Shown here in pieces: positions 17,054 to 25,815 of a stretch of DNA of 42,692 nt. The position numbers were made by a program, and so were the translations under genes. The notes beneath the pieces were generated by a model. The model was not told the DNA's origin. It searched no databases and saw only the letters and a program-made list of their open reading frames with translations. The stretch is from NCBI GenBank assembly GCA_009841075.1, contig VXMP01000085.1, forward strand, positions 1 to 42,692. The letters run 5' to 3'. Position 1 is the stretch's first letter, and each line of letters starts with the position of its first letter. The stretch is from Acidimicrobiia bacterium. Lineage in GTDB: Bacteria; Actinomycetota; Acidimicrobiia; Spongiisociales; Spongiisociaceae.

Positions 17054-18616
17054 CTACCAGCGGGTTCCCTGGCCGGTCACCTCTTCCACCGGAAGGGCGA
17101 TAGGCAAGCGGGACCGGATCCACTCGTCCTGGGCCCGGCTGATATGAGTGGGGAAATAGGTTTTCATCACCTCTTTCACATATTCATGGGCTCGCTCGGC
17201 CGAACTCTTTGCCCCGGCATCCCGCCAATCATCCGGGCTGTTACGGTCGCCGATGGCCGGATAGATGTATTCCCGTTGCATCAGGTGGAGGGTTTGGTCG
17301 CTCCCCAGAAAATGCCCGGGACCCTCAACGGTTTCCCGAATCACGTCTTTCGACAGGGTGTAGTCGTTGATGTCCACCCCCCGAATGGTGCGGATTACGG
17401 CACCGAGCATGTCGTTGTCGATCACCAGCGCCTCATGCGAATAGCCCAGCAACGACCCCAGCATCCCCGCCGACTCATACACAAGATTGGTTCCCGCCTG
17501 GCCGCACAGCAAGGTGGTCATACCCTTTTCATAGCCGGCCTGGTTGTCGGGGAGCTTGGAATCGGCCATACCTGCCGCCACACACGAAGGAAGGCCCAGC
17601 CAGTTGGCTATCTGTCCCGCTGCGGCGTTGAGGACACCCGATTCACCCGACCCGCCGGTCATGGCACCGGTACGCAGGTCCGACACGAACGGCCAAAGCC
17701 CCATGGCGCAGGGGTGCCCGGGTGAGATCAGGTTCACGTTGGTCAAACCGGCCAAACACTCCGCCACGGCCTGAACCAGCGAGCCGCCCAGCGCCGCCGG
17801 CGAGGTGGCACCTGCTTGACCGGCCGACAAAATGTTGATCGGCATGCCGGCTTCTATCTGGGCGACCATGCACTCGTTAGATTCATAGGCGAAGCGAAGG
17901 GGAGGCACCACGAAGGTGTTGTTGGCGCACACGAAGGGTCGCTTCCGGTACTCCCCCTCACCGCCCAGGACATAGTCGTACATCTCGACTACCTCATGGA
18001 CGTTTTGGGGTTGGAAAAAGGAGGTCCCCTGCGGTTTGTCGGTTCCCATCATGGTGATGTAGGCGGTATTGATATCCACATCCCGAGCCTCCTGTAGGTC
18101 ACGGGTCACCAGGGTGCGCACGAAAAAGTGGATGTTCTCCAAGGTGTTGTTAAGGCGAGCGGCATCGTATAGATCAGCGGTGGTACTGGGGTTGAACACC
18201 CGCTTTTGGTAGTCGAGCACCAGGACCGCGGCACCTGCCGTTCCGAAGTGGGTCTTGTTGCCGGAGAGTTCGATGCTCTTGTCCTCGTCTAAACCGAACC
18301 AAACCCACTCTTTGGCGGCCTTTTCCTCGACCACTCTTTGGACCACCGAACGGGGATAGTGCAGGCGGTTGTTGTCGTCCAGATGGCCACCGGCGTTGGT
18401 AACCACCTTGGTGAATTCGGGGATGGGATCGCCCATACCGATTTCTTCGATGAGGTCCAGGGCGGTTTCATAGACCCGTTCCATATCCGATTCGGTCAGA
18501 GGGCGGTAGGCACCACCTTCCATTCCCGGCCAGATAGCCCGTTCTTCCTCGGTGGGCCCTCTTTGCCGGGCGGCTATTCGAGCGGCCCGGCCGCCGCCTC
18601 GCTTTCGCCTGGCCAT
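17054..18616 (-). CDS. MttB-family (trimethylamine/betaine) methyltransferase lacking pyrrolysine
   Basis: 520 residues of the trimethylamine methyltransferase (MttB) superfamily, a TIM-barrel enzyme that moves a methyl group from a quaternary or tertiary amine to a corrinoid protein. Family-like stretches include GTAGAAVLVLDYQ, NILSAGQAGATSPAALGGSL and MTGGSGESGVLNAAAGQIA. No in-frame UAG occurs, so this is the non-pyrrolysine branch, whose characterised member MtgB uses glycine betaine. The N-terminus is rich in Arg/Lys. The ATG overlaps the stop of the upstream flavoprotein by one base (TGATG), indicating translational coupling. No corrinoid protein or corrinoid activator gene is present here, so an unlinked or different acceptor must be used. 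Confidence 0.85.
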   Translation of the reverse strand: MARRKRGGGRAARIAARQRGPTEEERAIWPGMEGGAYRPLTESDMERVYETALDLIEEIGMGDPIPEFTKVVTNAGGHLDDNNRLHYPRSVVQRVVEEKAAKEWVWFGLDEDKSIELSGNKTHFGTAGAAVLVLDYQKRVFNPSTTADLYDAARLNNTLENIHFFVRTLVTRDLQEARDVDINTAYITMMGTDKPQGTSFFQPQNVHEVVEMYDYVLGGEGEYRKRPFVCANNTFVVPPLRFAYESNECMVAQIEAGMPINILSAGQAGATSPAALGGSLVQAVAECLAGLTNVNLISPGHPCAMGLWPFVSDLRTGAMTGGSGESGVLNAAAGQIANWLGLPSCVAAGMADSKLPDNQAGYEKGMTTLLCGQAGTNLVYESAGMLGSLLGYSHEALVIDNDMLGAVIRTIRGVDINDYTLSKDVIRETVEGPGHFLGSDQTLHLMQREYIYPAIGDRNSPDDWRDAGAKSSAERAHEYVKEVMKTYFPTHISRAQDEWIRSRLPIALPVEEVTGQGTRW

Positions 18617-21033
18617 CAGGCCCTCAACCGTTCGCTCGCAGGATCCCAGACCGCCTCTTCCAGCACGGTGGCCGTCCTTCGGCGGTTCATCACCCCCACC
18701 TCAAAAGTCGAGCCGGGTGCCTCAAACCTCGGGTCTACATAGGCGAACAGGATGCTTTTGCCCACCGAATGCGCCCAGGCACCGCTGGTGGTTATCCCCA
18801 TAATCCGGTCGCCGTCGTAGGTGGGTTCGTTGCCCAGACAGTCGGCATCACCGTCATCCAACTCGGCATACACCAGCACCATACTTAGGGGCTCGGCCTG
18901 GTCACGGCGGGACAGGGTGGCGGCCTTGCCCTGGAAATCCTTGCTGTAATCCACGAAGCGTCCCAGTCGGGCCTCGACCGGGGTGATTTCGGTGGTCAGC
19001 TCCGACCCGTGTGCCTTGTAGGCTTTCTCCAGCCGCATGATGTTCATCGCCCGGCTTCCGAAGTCCACCATCCCGTGAGAATCGCCCACCCCCCGGATGG
19101 CCTGATAGGCGTCCATCATGCGATCAAGAGGTAGGTGGAGTTCCCAGCCCAGCTCCCCCACATAGGAGACCCGCAGGGCGATGGCGGGTACGCCTGCCAC
19201 CTCGATCTCCTGGCCGGTCAGCCAAGGGAAATTCCGATTGGAAAGGTCGGTGTCGCATAAACCGGCCAGAACGTCTCGGGCCTGGGGTCCGGTGACGGCC
19301 AGGATGCCGGTCCGGTCGGTCACATCCGTAACGGTGACCTCCTCCCCGTCCCGAATATGGGAGGTGAGCCAGTCGTAGTCGTGCCATTGGGCGGTGATAG
19401 CCGAGTTCAGATAGAAGCGCTCCGGCCCCAAACGGGTAATGGTCATCTCCGATTCGATACCCCCCAAAGAGGTGAGCATATGCACCAGCCTGATACCACC
19501 GTCACGGGCGGGTAGCCGGTTGGCCGACAACCGATCCAGCAGGCCAGACGCATCGGGACCGGTAACCTCGAACTTGGAAAAGGCGGTGAGGTCGGCTATC
19601 CCGACCCGATCACGGATCGCCCGGACTTCCACTCCCACCTCGTCATGGGCCGAGGAGCGCCGGAAGGAGTAGACCTCGGGGTTAGGGGAGAAGTACATGA
19701 CCCGTTCCCAGCCCCACACCTCCTGCCATTGGGCACCTTTGGCATCAAACAGGTCGTAGAGAGGGGTTTTCTTCATGGGGCGTCCGGCGTCCCGATACTC
19801 GAAGGGCATACGAACCTGATACATCTCGTGGAACTCGTCTATCGAACGCTCGTGGGTGTAGCGTCCGGGAGCGTAAGGGCCGAACCGGCGAGGGTCCATG
19901 CCGGCCACGTTGATCTCGGTCTGGCCGTGCACCATCCACTGGGCCAGATATTTACCGGCCCCGGGGCCTTGGGTGATGCCGATCGAAGCTCCGGCGCAGT
20001 ACCAGTAGTTGCGTAGGCCCGGGGCCGGTCCCATCAGGAAACCGGCGTCCGGGGTGTGGGTAATCGGCCCGGACACCACCTGTTTGATACCGGCCCCGGC
20101 GAAGCAGGGGAGACGCTGTGCGGCCAGATCAAGCCAGGGGAGCAACCGGTCGAGCTCCACCGGAGTAAGGTGGAAGGTCAGGTCCCAGTCGATCCCTTCC
20201 ACCCCGTATTCCTTGGCGTCCTCCCGTTCGTATGGTCCGATCACCAGACCGTTGTGTTCCTGCCGGTAGTAGCAGGACGCCCGCGGGTCTCGGACTACGG
20301 GGTGTTCCTTTTCGAGGGCGGCCACCTCTTCGATGTCTTCGGTGACCAGATATTGGTGGATTACCGACTCGATCGGCACATCCAAGCCCACCATCGCCCC
20401 TAGTTGGGGGGTGTAGGAACCGGCTGCGTTCACTACGTGCTCGGCCACGATCCGGCCCTTCTGGGTGATCACCTCCCAGCGACCGTCCTCCGTCTGGTTC
20501 ATGTCGGTGACCCGATTTTTCCGACTGATCTCAGCTCCCAGGTTGCGGGCACCCACCGCCATGGCGTTGGTAGCGGCGGAGGGATCGGTCCAACCATCGC
20601 CCGGGGTCCAAAGGCCCAGATTGACGTCGGGTTTCAGGTCGAGCAGAGGTGCCACCTCGGGTATCTCGTTCGGCCCCAGCAGATGCGCCTCCACCCCGAT
20701 CGCGGCCAACATTCCGGCCACGTAGTAGAACCAGTCCACCTCGTCGGGGCTGCGGGCCAGGCGTACCGCCCCGCAGCCGTGCCATCCGGCGTGCATGCCG
20801 GTCTCCTCGTGGATTTTCTGGTAGAGGTCGGCGGTATCACGGTGTACCTTGGCGGTGTTCAGGTCGCCGATGAAGTGGGGGATAAGCCCGGCGGCGTGCC
20901 AGGTGGATCCGGAGGTGAGCTCGTCCTTTTCGATCAGGAGGGTGTCGGTCCATCCTTCATGGGCGAGGAAATAGAGCAGACCCACCCCCATGGCCCCTCC
21001 GCCGACGATCGCTACCTGGACCTCTTCACGCAT
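18616..21033 (-). CDS. Dimethylglycine/sarcosine dehydrogenase-like FAD-GcvT protein
   Basis: 805 residues with two parts. The N-terminal half is a DAO-type flavoprotein: AIVGGGAMGVGLLYFLAHEG (dinucleotide fold) and SGSTWHAAGL, where the His corresponds to the covalent FAD site of mammalian dimethylglycine dehydrogenase. The C-terminal half (about 430-800) is an aminomethyltransferase (GcvT-like) domain with tetrahydrofolate-binding features, including YVGELGWELHLP and MNIMRLEKAYKAHG. The family oxidatively demethylates dimethylglycine or sarcosine and passes the one-carbon unit to tetrahydrofolate. Its downstream partner is the MttB-like gene, and a betaine transporter lies upstream. Exact substrate is inferred from context only. 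Confidence 0.87.
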   Translation of the reverse strand: MREEVQVAIVGGGAMGVGLLYFLAHEGWTDTLLIEKDELTSGSTWHAAGLIPHFIGDLNTAKVHRDTADLYQKIHEETGMHAGWHGCGAVRLARSPDEVDWFYYVAGMLAAIGVEAHLLGPNEIPEVAPLLDLKPDVNLGLWTPGDGWTDPSAATNAMAVGARNLGAEISRKNRVTDMNQTEDGRWEVITQKGRIVAEHVVNAAGSYTPQLGAMVGLDVPIESVIHQYLVTEDIEEVAALEKEHPVVRDPRASCYYRQEHNGLVIGPYEREDAKEYGVEGIDWDLTFHLTPVELDRLLPWLDLAAQRLPCFAGAGIKQVVSGPITHTPDAGFLMGPAPGLRNYWYCAGASIGITQGPGAGKYLAQWMVHGQTEINVAGMDPRRFGPYAPGRYTHERSIDEFHEMYQVRMPFEYRDAGRPMKKTPLYDLFDAKGAQWQEVWGWERVMYFSPNPEVYSFRRSSAHDEVGVEVRAIRDRVGIADLTAFSKFEVTGPDASGLLDRLSANRLPARDGGIRLVHMLTSLGGIESEMTITRLGPERFYLNSAITAQWHDYDWLTSHIRDGEEVTVTDVTDRTGILAVTGPQARDVLAGLCDTDLSNRNFPWLTGQEIEVAGVPAIALRVSYVGELGWELHLPLDRMMDAYQAIRGVGDSHGMVDFGSRAMNIMRLEKAYKAHGSELTTEITPVEARLGRFVDYSKDFQGKAATLSRRDQAEPLSMVLVYAELDDGDADCLGNEPTYDGDRIMGITTSGAWAHSVGKSILFAYVDPRFEAPGSTFEVGVMNRRRTATVLEEAVWDPASERLRA

Positions 21034-21166
21034 TTAGTTCTCCGGATTCGGAAGTAGGAGAGATTGGTTTCCCGGGCAATGGTAGTAACCCGGTTTCAAA
21101 ACTGCTGAAAATACTGGCCGGTCGGATTCCTGCCGGTGGGGCCGGGATTTCTGGTTACGGATAGAA

Positions 21167-21196
21167 GAAAGGGGCCCCACCAAGGAGGCCCCTTTC
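21167..21196 (-). terminator. Strong intrinsic-type terminator after the betaine-binding gene
   Basis: GAAAGGGGCC (21167-21176) pairs perfectly with GGCCCCTTTC (21187-21196) around a 10-base loop. On the minus strand the stem is followed by TTCTAT, a modest T-rich tail. It lies 44 bp after the stop of the substrate-binding protein and separates that operon from the flavoprotein-methyltransferase pair. Confidence 0.8.
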
Positions 21197-21239
21197 GGTC
21201 TAAGTTCTTTGTTTACGGTTGGTCCGGGTCTGTGCGGGT

Positions 21240-23570
21240 TCAGCCGATCAGGCGAGCGGCGTAGAGCCAGGAGTCCGCGAGATCGCGGTTTTCGGTGATC
21301 CATTCGGCGGCGTGGCGTTTGATGTCGTCTTCTGTGTTCTCGCCGGTTTGCATGCGGACGTTTTGTAGGGCGACGTCGACCGGGCTGATGGTGAACAACT
21401 CGAACAGCCTGGCAGCGGCCGTGTTGGCGGCCAGGAAGTCGTTGTTGGCGATCACCGCGATATCAGCCGCGTCCCAACCCAGCAGACACGGGTCGGTAGT
21501 ACACCGGTTACCGATGGACGTAGGACCCTCGATCTGGGTTGGCGAGACCGACGGATCGGTATGGATCGAGACCCACACCGCGTTATCGCCCGGACGCAGA
21601 TCGCTCACATAGTGAGATGGCGCCCAGGTGTAGACCAGGTAGGGCTCACCCGCAGCGTCCTTGGCGATAGCGTCGGCGATCATCGCGTCGTAACCACCGA
21701 TATCGAACTGCTCGATGTTGTCCCATCCGGCATTCTCAAGCCAGGCGTTGATATTGGCGTGGCATCCCCATCCTTCCGGGCAGCCGTATATCTGGAGCAC
21801 ACCGTCACCCGGCGAAGCATCAGCCGACTCATACGCGGCGAACACCTCAGGATCGGACAACATGGCATCCAGAGTGGTCAACCCGTTCGCGTCAGCGAAG
21901 GCCTTGTTGGTGATCAGCCCCTGCACACCCGCTCTGGGCATCTCCCTGCCCAAGCGGGTGACATGGTCACTAACCACCGACCCGTCGGGCATCTCAGCAA
22001 CCAAGAACTGGTCATGGTTCGGGAGCCACGAGTTAACCCAGAAGTCAAACTCGCCGGTAGCCATCGACACATATGCATTAGACGGTGCCAACTCCAGGTC
22101 AGCCGGGTCGCTCACCTCATAGCCCAACTCGCCCAGCAACGCCGCATAGATAGCAGCCTGCATATAACCAGTCGACCAATTAGCCCGCGCCATCGTCACC
22201 GAAACCCCCGACCCCGGCGTATCGTCAACCGGCAGGGCGGCTATAGCCAGCCATTCATCAACGGTGGAACGGTTTTCGGTGATCCATTCGGCGGCGTGGC
22301 GTTTGATGTCGTCTTCTGTGTTCTCGCCGGTTTGCATGCGGACGTTTTGTAGGGCGACGTCGACCGGGCTGATGGTGAACAACTCGAACAGCCTGGCAGC
22401 GGCCGTGTTGGCGGCCAGGAAGTCGTTGTTGGCGATCACCGCGATATCAGCCGCGTCCCAACCCAGCAGACACGGGTCGGTAGTACACCGGTTACCGATG
22501 GACGTAGGACCCTCGATCTGGGTTGGCGAGACCGACGGATCGGTATGGATCGAGACCCACACCGCGTTATCGCCCGGACGCAGATCGCTCACATAGTGAG
22601 ATGGCGCCCAGGTGTAGACCAGGTAGGGCTCACCCGCAGCGTCCTTGGCGATAGCGTCGGCGATCATCGCGTCGTAACCACCGATATCGAACTGCTCGAT
22701 GTTGTCCCATCCGGCATTCTCAAGCCAGGCGTTGATATTGGCGTGGCATCCCCATCCTTCCGGGCAGCCGTATATCTGGAGCACACCGTCACCCGGCGAA
22801 GCATCAGCCGACTCATACGCGGCGAACACCTCAGGATCGGACAACATGGCATCCAGAGTGGTCAACCCGTTCGCGTCAGCGAAGGCCTTGTTGGTGATCA
22901 GCCCCTGCACACCCGCTCTGGGCATCTCCCTGCCCAAGCGGGTGACATGGTCACTAACCACCGACCCGTCGGGCATCTCAGCAACCAAGAACTGGTCATG
23001 GTTCGGGAGCCACGAGTTAACCCAGAAGTCAAACTCGCCGGTAGCCATCGACACATATGCATTAGACGGTGCCAACTCCAGGTCAGCCGGGTCGCTCACC
23101 TCATAGCCCAACTCGCCCAGCAACGCCGCATAGATAGCAGCCTGCATATAACCAGTCGACCAATTAGCCCGCGCCATCGTCACCGAAACCCCGGCACCTG
23201 GGCCCTTGGCTGCTTCCTCCAGCGCCATCTGGGCCTCTTCTGCGGCCATCTGGGCCTCTTCTGCAGTCTTCTGGGCCTCTTCTGCGGCCATTTGGGCTTC
23301 TTCTAGCGCCATTTGGGCTTCTTCGCCGCCCGCTGCTGCAGCCTCCTCGGCCTCCTCCAGCGCCATCTGGGCCGCCTCCAACTCGGCTTCGGCATCAGCC
23401 AGTGCCGCATTGGCCGCCGCTTCCGCGGCCTCGGCTGCTTCCTGGGCGCTTCTGTCCACGACAGTGGCAGGAGGCTGGGTGTCGGTCGTCGCCGGTTCAT
23501 CATCCCCGCACGCAACGGCCAGCAGTGCGAACACGGCCAGCAGCGCCAGTACCTTTCTTGCTCTAGTCAT
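21240..23570 (-). CDS. Betaine-type ABC substrate-binding lipoprotein with two identical ligand domains
   Basis: 776 residues from the ATG at 23570, chosen because AAGGAGAGG stands about nine bases upstream and the signal peptide then starts at once (MTRARKVLALLAVFALLAVACG; lipobox AVAC). Residues about 22-125 are an Ala/Glu/Gln-rich helix with heptad repeats, likely an extended stalk. Two OpuAC-type binding domains follow, each about 310 residues, with FDFWVNSWLPNHD and YLVYTWAPSHYVSD stretches typical of quaternary-ammonium binders. The two domains look identical in protein and DNA, with only the linker and last residues differing. The upstream permease and ATPase indicate glycine betaine, proline betaine or choline uptake. 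A tandem two-domain version is unusual. Confidence 0.88.
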   Translation of the reverse strand: MTRARKVLALLAVFALLAVACGDDEPATTDTQPPATVVDRSAQEAAEAAEAAANAALADAEAELEAAQMALEEAEEAAAAGGEEAQMALEEAQMAAEEAQKTAEEAQMAAEEAQMALEEAAKGPGAGVSVTMARANWSTGYMQAAIYAALLGELGYEVSDPADLELAPSNAYVSMATGEFDFWVNSWLPNHDQFLVAEMPDGSVVSDHVTRLGREMPRAGVQGLITNKAFADANGLTTLDAMLSDPEVFAAYESADASPGDGVLQIYGCPEGWGCHANINAWLENAGWDNIEQFDIGGYDAMIADAIAKDAAGEPYLVYTWAPSHYVSDLRPGDNAVWVSIHTDPSVSPTQIEGPTSIGNRCTTDPCLLGWDAADIAVIANNDFLAANTAAARLFELFTISPVDVALQNVRMQTGENTEDDIKRHAAEWITENRSTVDEWLAIAALPVDDTPGSGVSVTMARANWSTGYMQAAIYAALLGELGYEVSDPADLELAPSNAYVSMATGEFDFWVNSWLPNHDQFLVAEMPDGSVVSDHVTRLGREMPRAGVQGLITNKAFADANGLTTLDAMLSDPEVFAAYESADASPGDGVLQIYGCPEGWGCHANINAWLENAGWDNIEQFDIGGYDAMIADAIAKDAAGEPYLVYTWAPSHYVSDLRPGDNAVWVSIHTDPSVSPTQIEGPTSIGNRCTTDPCLLGWDAADIAVIANNDFLAANTAAARLFELFTISPVDVALQNVRMQTGENTEDDIKRHAAEWITENRDLADSWLYAARLIG
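21286..22208. repeat. 923-bp direct repeat, copy 1
   Basis: This segment appears identical base for base to 22270-23192, offset 984 bp (328 codons, in frame). I compared the copies by eye through most of their length and saw no difference; the encoded proteins are the same. It encodes the C-terminal ligand-binding domain. The copies end at 21285/22269 and 22209/23193, where the sequences diverge. Confidence 0.9.
22270..23192. repeat. 923-bp direct repeat, copy 2
   Basis: This is the partner of 21286-22208 and encodes the N-proximal ligand-binding domain. A 61-bp non-repeated linker (22209-22269) separates the copies. Confidence 0.9.
23221..23325. repeat. Five tandem 21-bp units encoding heptads
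   Basis: Five units of about 21 bp (AGCGCCATCTGGGCCTCTTC type) encode, on the minus strand, EEAQMAL/EEAQMAA/EEAQKTA-like heptads in the stalk of the binding lipoprotein. A diverged further unit lies just beyond. Copy-number changes would keep the frame and alter stalk length. Confidence 0.85.
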
Positions 23571-23628
23571 TCTGGATTCCTCTCCTTCGTTTGGTTGTTT
23601 TCTCGGTAGTTTACTGCCGCGCTTGTCC

Positions 23629-25815
23629 TCACGTCCGAGTGGTGGGCGCGGCCAACTCGCTGCCACTGGCCTTCGTCTTATCTTGTGTATCTGATCGATC
23701 GGGCTCGTGTTCCCCTTGGTAAACCTTCGTCCTCTGGAACTCCCTTAGAACCCCGCGCGCCGATGCAAAGAATAAGAACCCGGCCACCAGACACAGGAAC
23801 GCGCCTGGCCCGCTGACGAAATTGGGGTCGGAGACGCGAACAAGCGAGCTGATCCATCCCGCCGCCACCAGCATCACCCCCACCCCGACAGCCGCCACCC
23901 CTATGCTCCATCGCCAGCGTAGTTGCTCGTCCCGCCCGAACAATCCGGCTGCGGGCAGAGTGAGCAGGAGAGCCGCCACTCCCAGCCACAGAGTTAGGTA
24001 TCCGAGGCGGGGTCCCGCCCCGGAGAAACCGTCGGTACGCACGGGATTCTTCTCTTGCGCCTTGGCGGACAGCGCCGCGATCTGGGTGGCATTCTCCGCA
24101 GCTTTGGAGGGATCATCCTGTGCTTCTTGCTTCAGGCGGTCTAGTTCGGCCTGCACCTCGGGGGTGATTATCAACTCAGCCCGTTCGTCGACCGACCAGG
24201 ATGAGAGTCCGGCCACCACCAGCAACGCGAGGATCACAGCCGAGATGGTGATGCGGGTGATCGACACGGTGGACGGCAGCGGACGCAGCGGGCTGTAGGG
24301 GGCGTTTCGTGTCCATATCACGGCACCTGCCACGGCGATGATCCCGCTACCCAGAGCCACCCACGCTCCGATGCCGTGGCTGTAGGACACGACGCCTGCC
24401 GGCGAACCGATCCACACATATGCACCCGCCGACGCCAGCAGGCCGGCGGCGGAGATCAGAGCACCGTCGGCACCGAACCAGCGGGCCACCCGGCCCGGTC
24501 TCGTGAGCGTGGTTAGCGCCGAGGCCGCAATCACCAGACCGGCTGCGAGCACGGCCATCCCGAAGAAGCTACCCCCCTCGGCAGCCAAGCCGTTGAAGCT
24601 CGACCCGCTCAGGTCCAGGTCGGCCGCTCGGCCGTATGCCGAGACATGGCCCGCATCGTGTCCCCACGGTAGGAAGATGGAGATCACTGCCAGTAAGGAT
24701 GCAGCCAGACCGATCAGTACCCCTGCCCGCTCTGCGCTCCCCACCGCCGCCGGAGTCCCTTCATCGGCTTCGTCGGCCTCATCGGTGACGGTGTCCTCGG
24801 CGGGGCTCTCGTCCAGCAACGCCTCCGGATCCCGCCGGTGCACCCAGGCCTGGCGGATGCGGGCGAACAGGTTCGTACCATCTCCCGCCTCGGTCTGGGT
24901 TAGGCGGTCCAGGACCACCGCCACGATGAACAGGCCGAGCCCGGAGGAGGTCGACAGTGGTGTGTCAAGGTTCAAAACTGCCCTATACACGAGCAGGCCT
25001 AGCCCGCTGGCCCCCATAATGGCTGCGATGCCGATCATGGAGATGGCGAGGAGGAGGGTTTGATTGATGCCGGTCATGATGGCCGTACGGGCCAGCGGTA
25101 GCTGGACGTCAAAGAGGACGCGGACTTCGGATGCTCCGTAGGCGCGAGAGGCTTCGACTACGTCGGCCGGGACTTGGCGGATGCCGAGGTTGGTGAGGCG
25201 GATCAAGGGGGGAACAGCGAAAACCATGGTCACGATCGTGGCCGGCTCGGGCCCGAGGCCGAAGAAGAAGATGAATGGGATGATGTAGACGAAAGCGTGG
25301 ACGACCTGCATGGCGTCAAGGATTGGACGCACCACCCTCCAAACGCCGTCCACCCGCCCGCAGACGATGCCGACCGGGATCCCGATTATCACGCAGAGGG
25401 CGACGGCCACGCCGATCAGCCCGATGGTGGTGGTGGTCTCCTCCCAGAACTCGTTGCCCAGAAGCCCGCATAGCGCTAGCAGCACGGCAAGCCCGAATCC
25501 AACCCGCACGTTGCGGGTGATTATTCCCACTACCAGCACCCCTCCGCACACCAATATCCAGGACATGTCCGTGATCTCCCACCACGGGTGGTAATCGGGT
25601 CCGTCGACGAAGTTGCGGAACAGGAACGAGAAGGGCCATTCGATGATGTCGAACAGGATCCCGAAGTTGAGGATGATCCAGTCGATCATCTCGTCCATCC
25701 AGGATCCGAACGGTATCTCCCAGGAGTCGAGGGTTGCGTTGTCCCAGAACGGTGGGTTCTCCTCCGTAGCAGGACCCTGGGCGAGGGTGGCGGCCGCCGG
25801 GTTCAGGCCATTCAT
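23629..25815 (-). CDS. Betaine-type ABC transporter permease with extra C-terminal membrane region
   Basis: 728 residues, far longer than the usual ~280-300 for ProW/OpuAB permeases. Residues about 1-330 form the permease proper. The EAA loop reads VVEASRAYGASEVRVLFDVQLPLA, followed by GINQTLLLAISMIGIAAIMGASGLG. After an acidic linker (about 340-370, rich in DEADEAD) comes a second region with roughly seven or eight hydrophobic segments and, near residues 540-595, a soluble loop predicted helical (EVQAELDRLKQEAQ). I do not recognise this added region. The stop precedes the binding-protein start by 58 bp, and the ATG overlaps the ATPase gene by four bases (ATGA), so the three genes form one operon. 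Confidence 0.87.
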   Translation of the reverse strand: MNGLNPAAATLAQGPATEENPPFWDNATLDSWEIPFGSWMDEMIDWIILNFGILFDIIEWPFSFLFRNFVDGPDYHPWWEITDMSWILVCGGVLVVGIITRNVRVGFGLAVLLALCGLLGNEFWEETTTTIGLIGVAVALCVIIGIPVGIVCGRVDGVWRVVRPILDAMQVVHAFVYIIPFIFFFGLGPEPATIVTMVFAVPPLIRLTNLGIRQVPADVVEASRAYGASEVRVLFDVQLPLARTAIMTGINQTLLLAISMIGIAAIMGASGLGLLVYRAVLNLDTPLSTSSGLGLFIVAVVLDRLTQTEAGDGTNLFARIRQAWVHRRDPEALLDESPAEDTVTDEADEADEGTPAAVGSAERAGVLIGLAASLLAVISIFLPWGHDAGHVSAYGRAADLDLSGSSFNGLAAEGGSFFGMAVLAAGLVIAASALTTLTRPGRVARWFGADGALISAAGLLASAGAYVWIGSPAGVVSYSHGIGAWVALGSGIIAVAGAVIWTRNAPYSPLRPLPSTVSITRITISAVILALLVVAGLSSWSVDERAELIITPEVQAELDRLKQEAQDDPSKAAENATQIAALSAKAQEKNPVRTDGFSGAGPRLGYLTLWLGVAALLLTLPAAGLFGRDEQLRWRWSIGVAAVGVGVMLVAAGWISSLVRVSDPNFVSGPGAFLCLVAGFLFFASARGVLREFQRTKVYQGEHEPDRSDTQDKTKASGSELAAPTTRT

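Noticed and set aside
17054-18616. Possible pyrrolysine-containing MttB
   Set aside because: No in-frame UAG interrupts the gene, so it belongs to the non-pyrrolysine branch.
23221-23325. Short regular repeats that could suggest a CRISPR array
   Set aside because: The units are contiguous 21-mers without spacers and encode heptads in a real protein.
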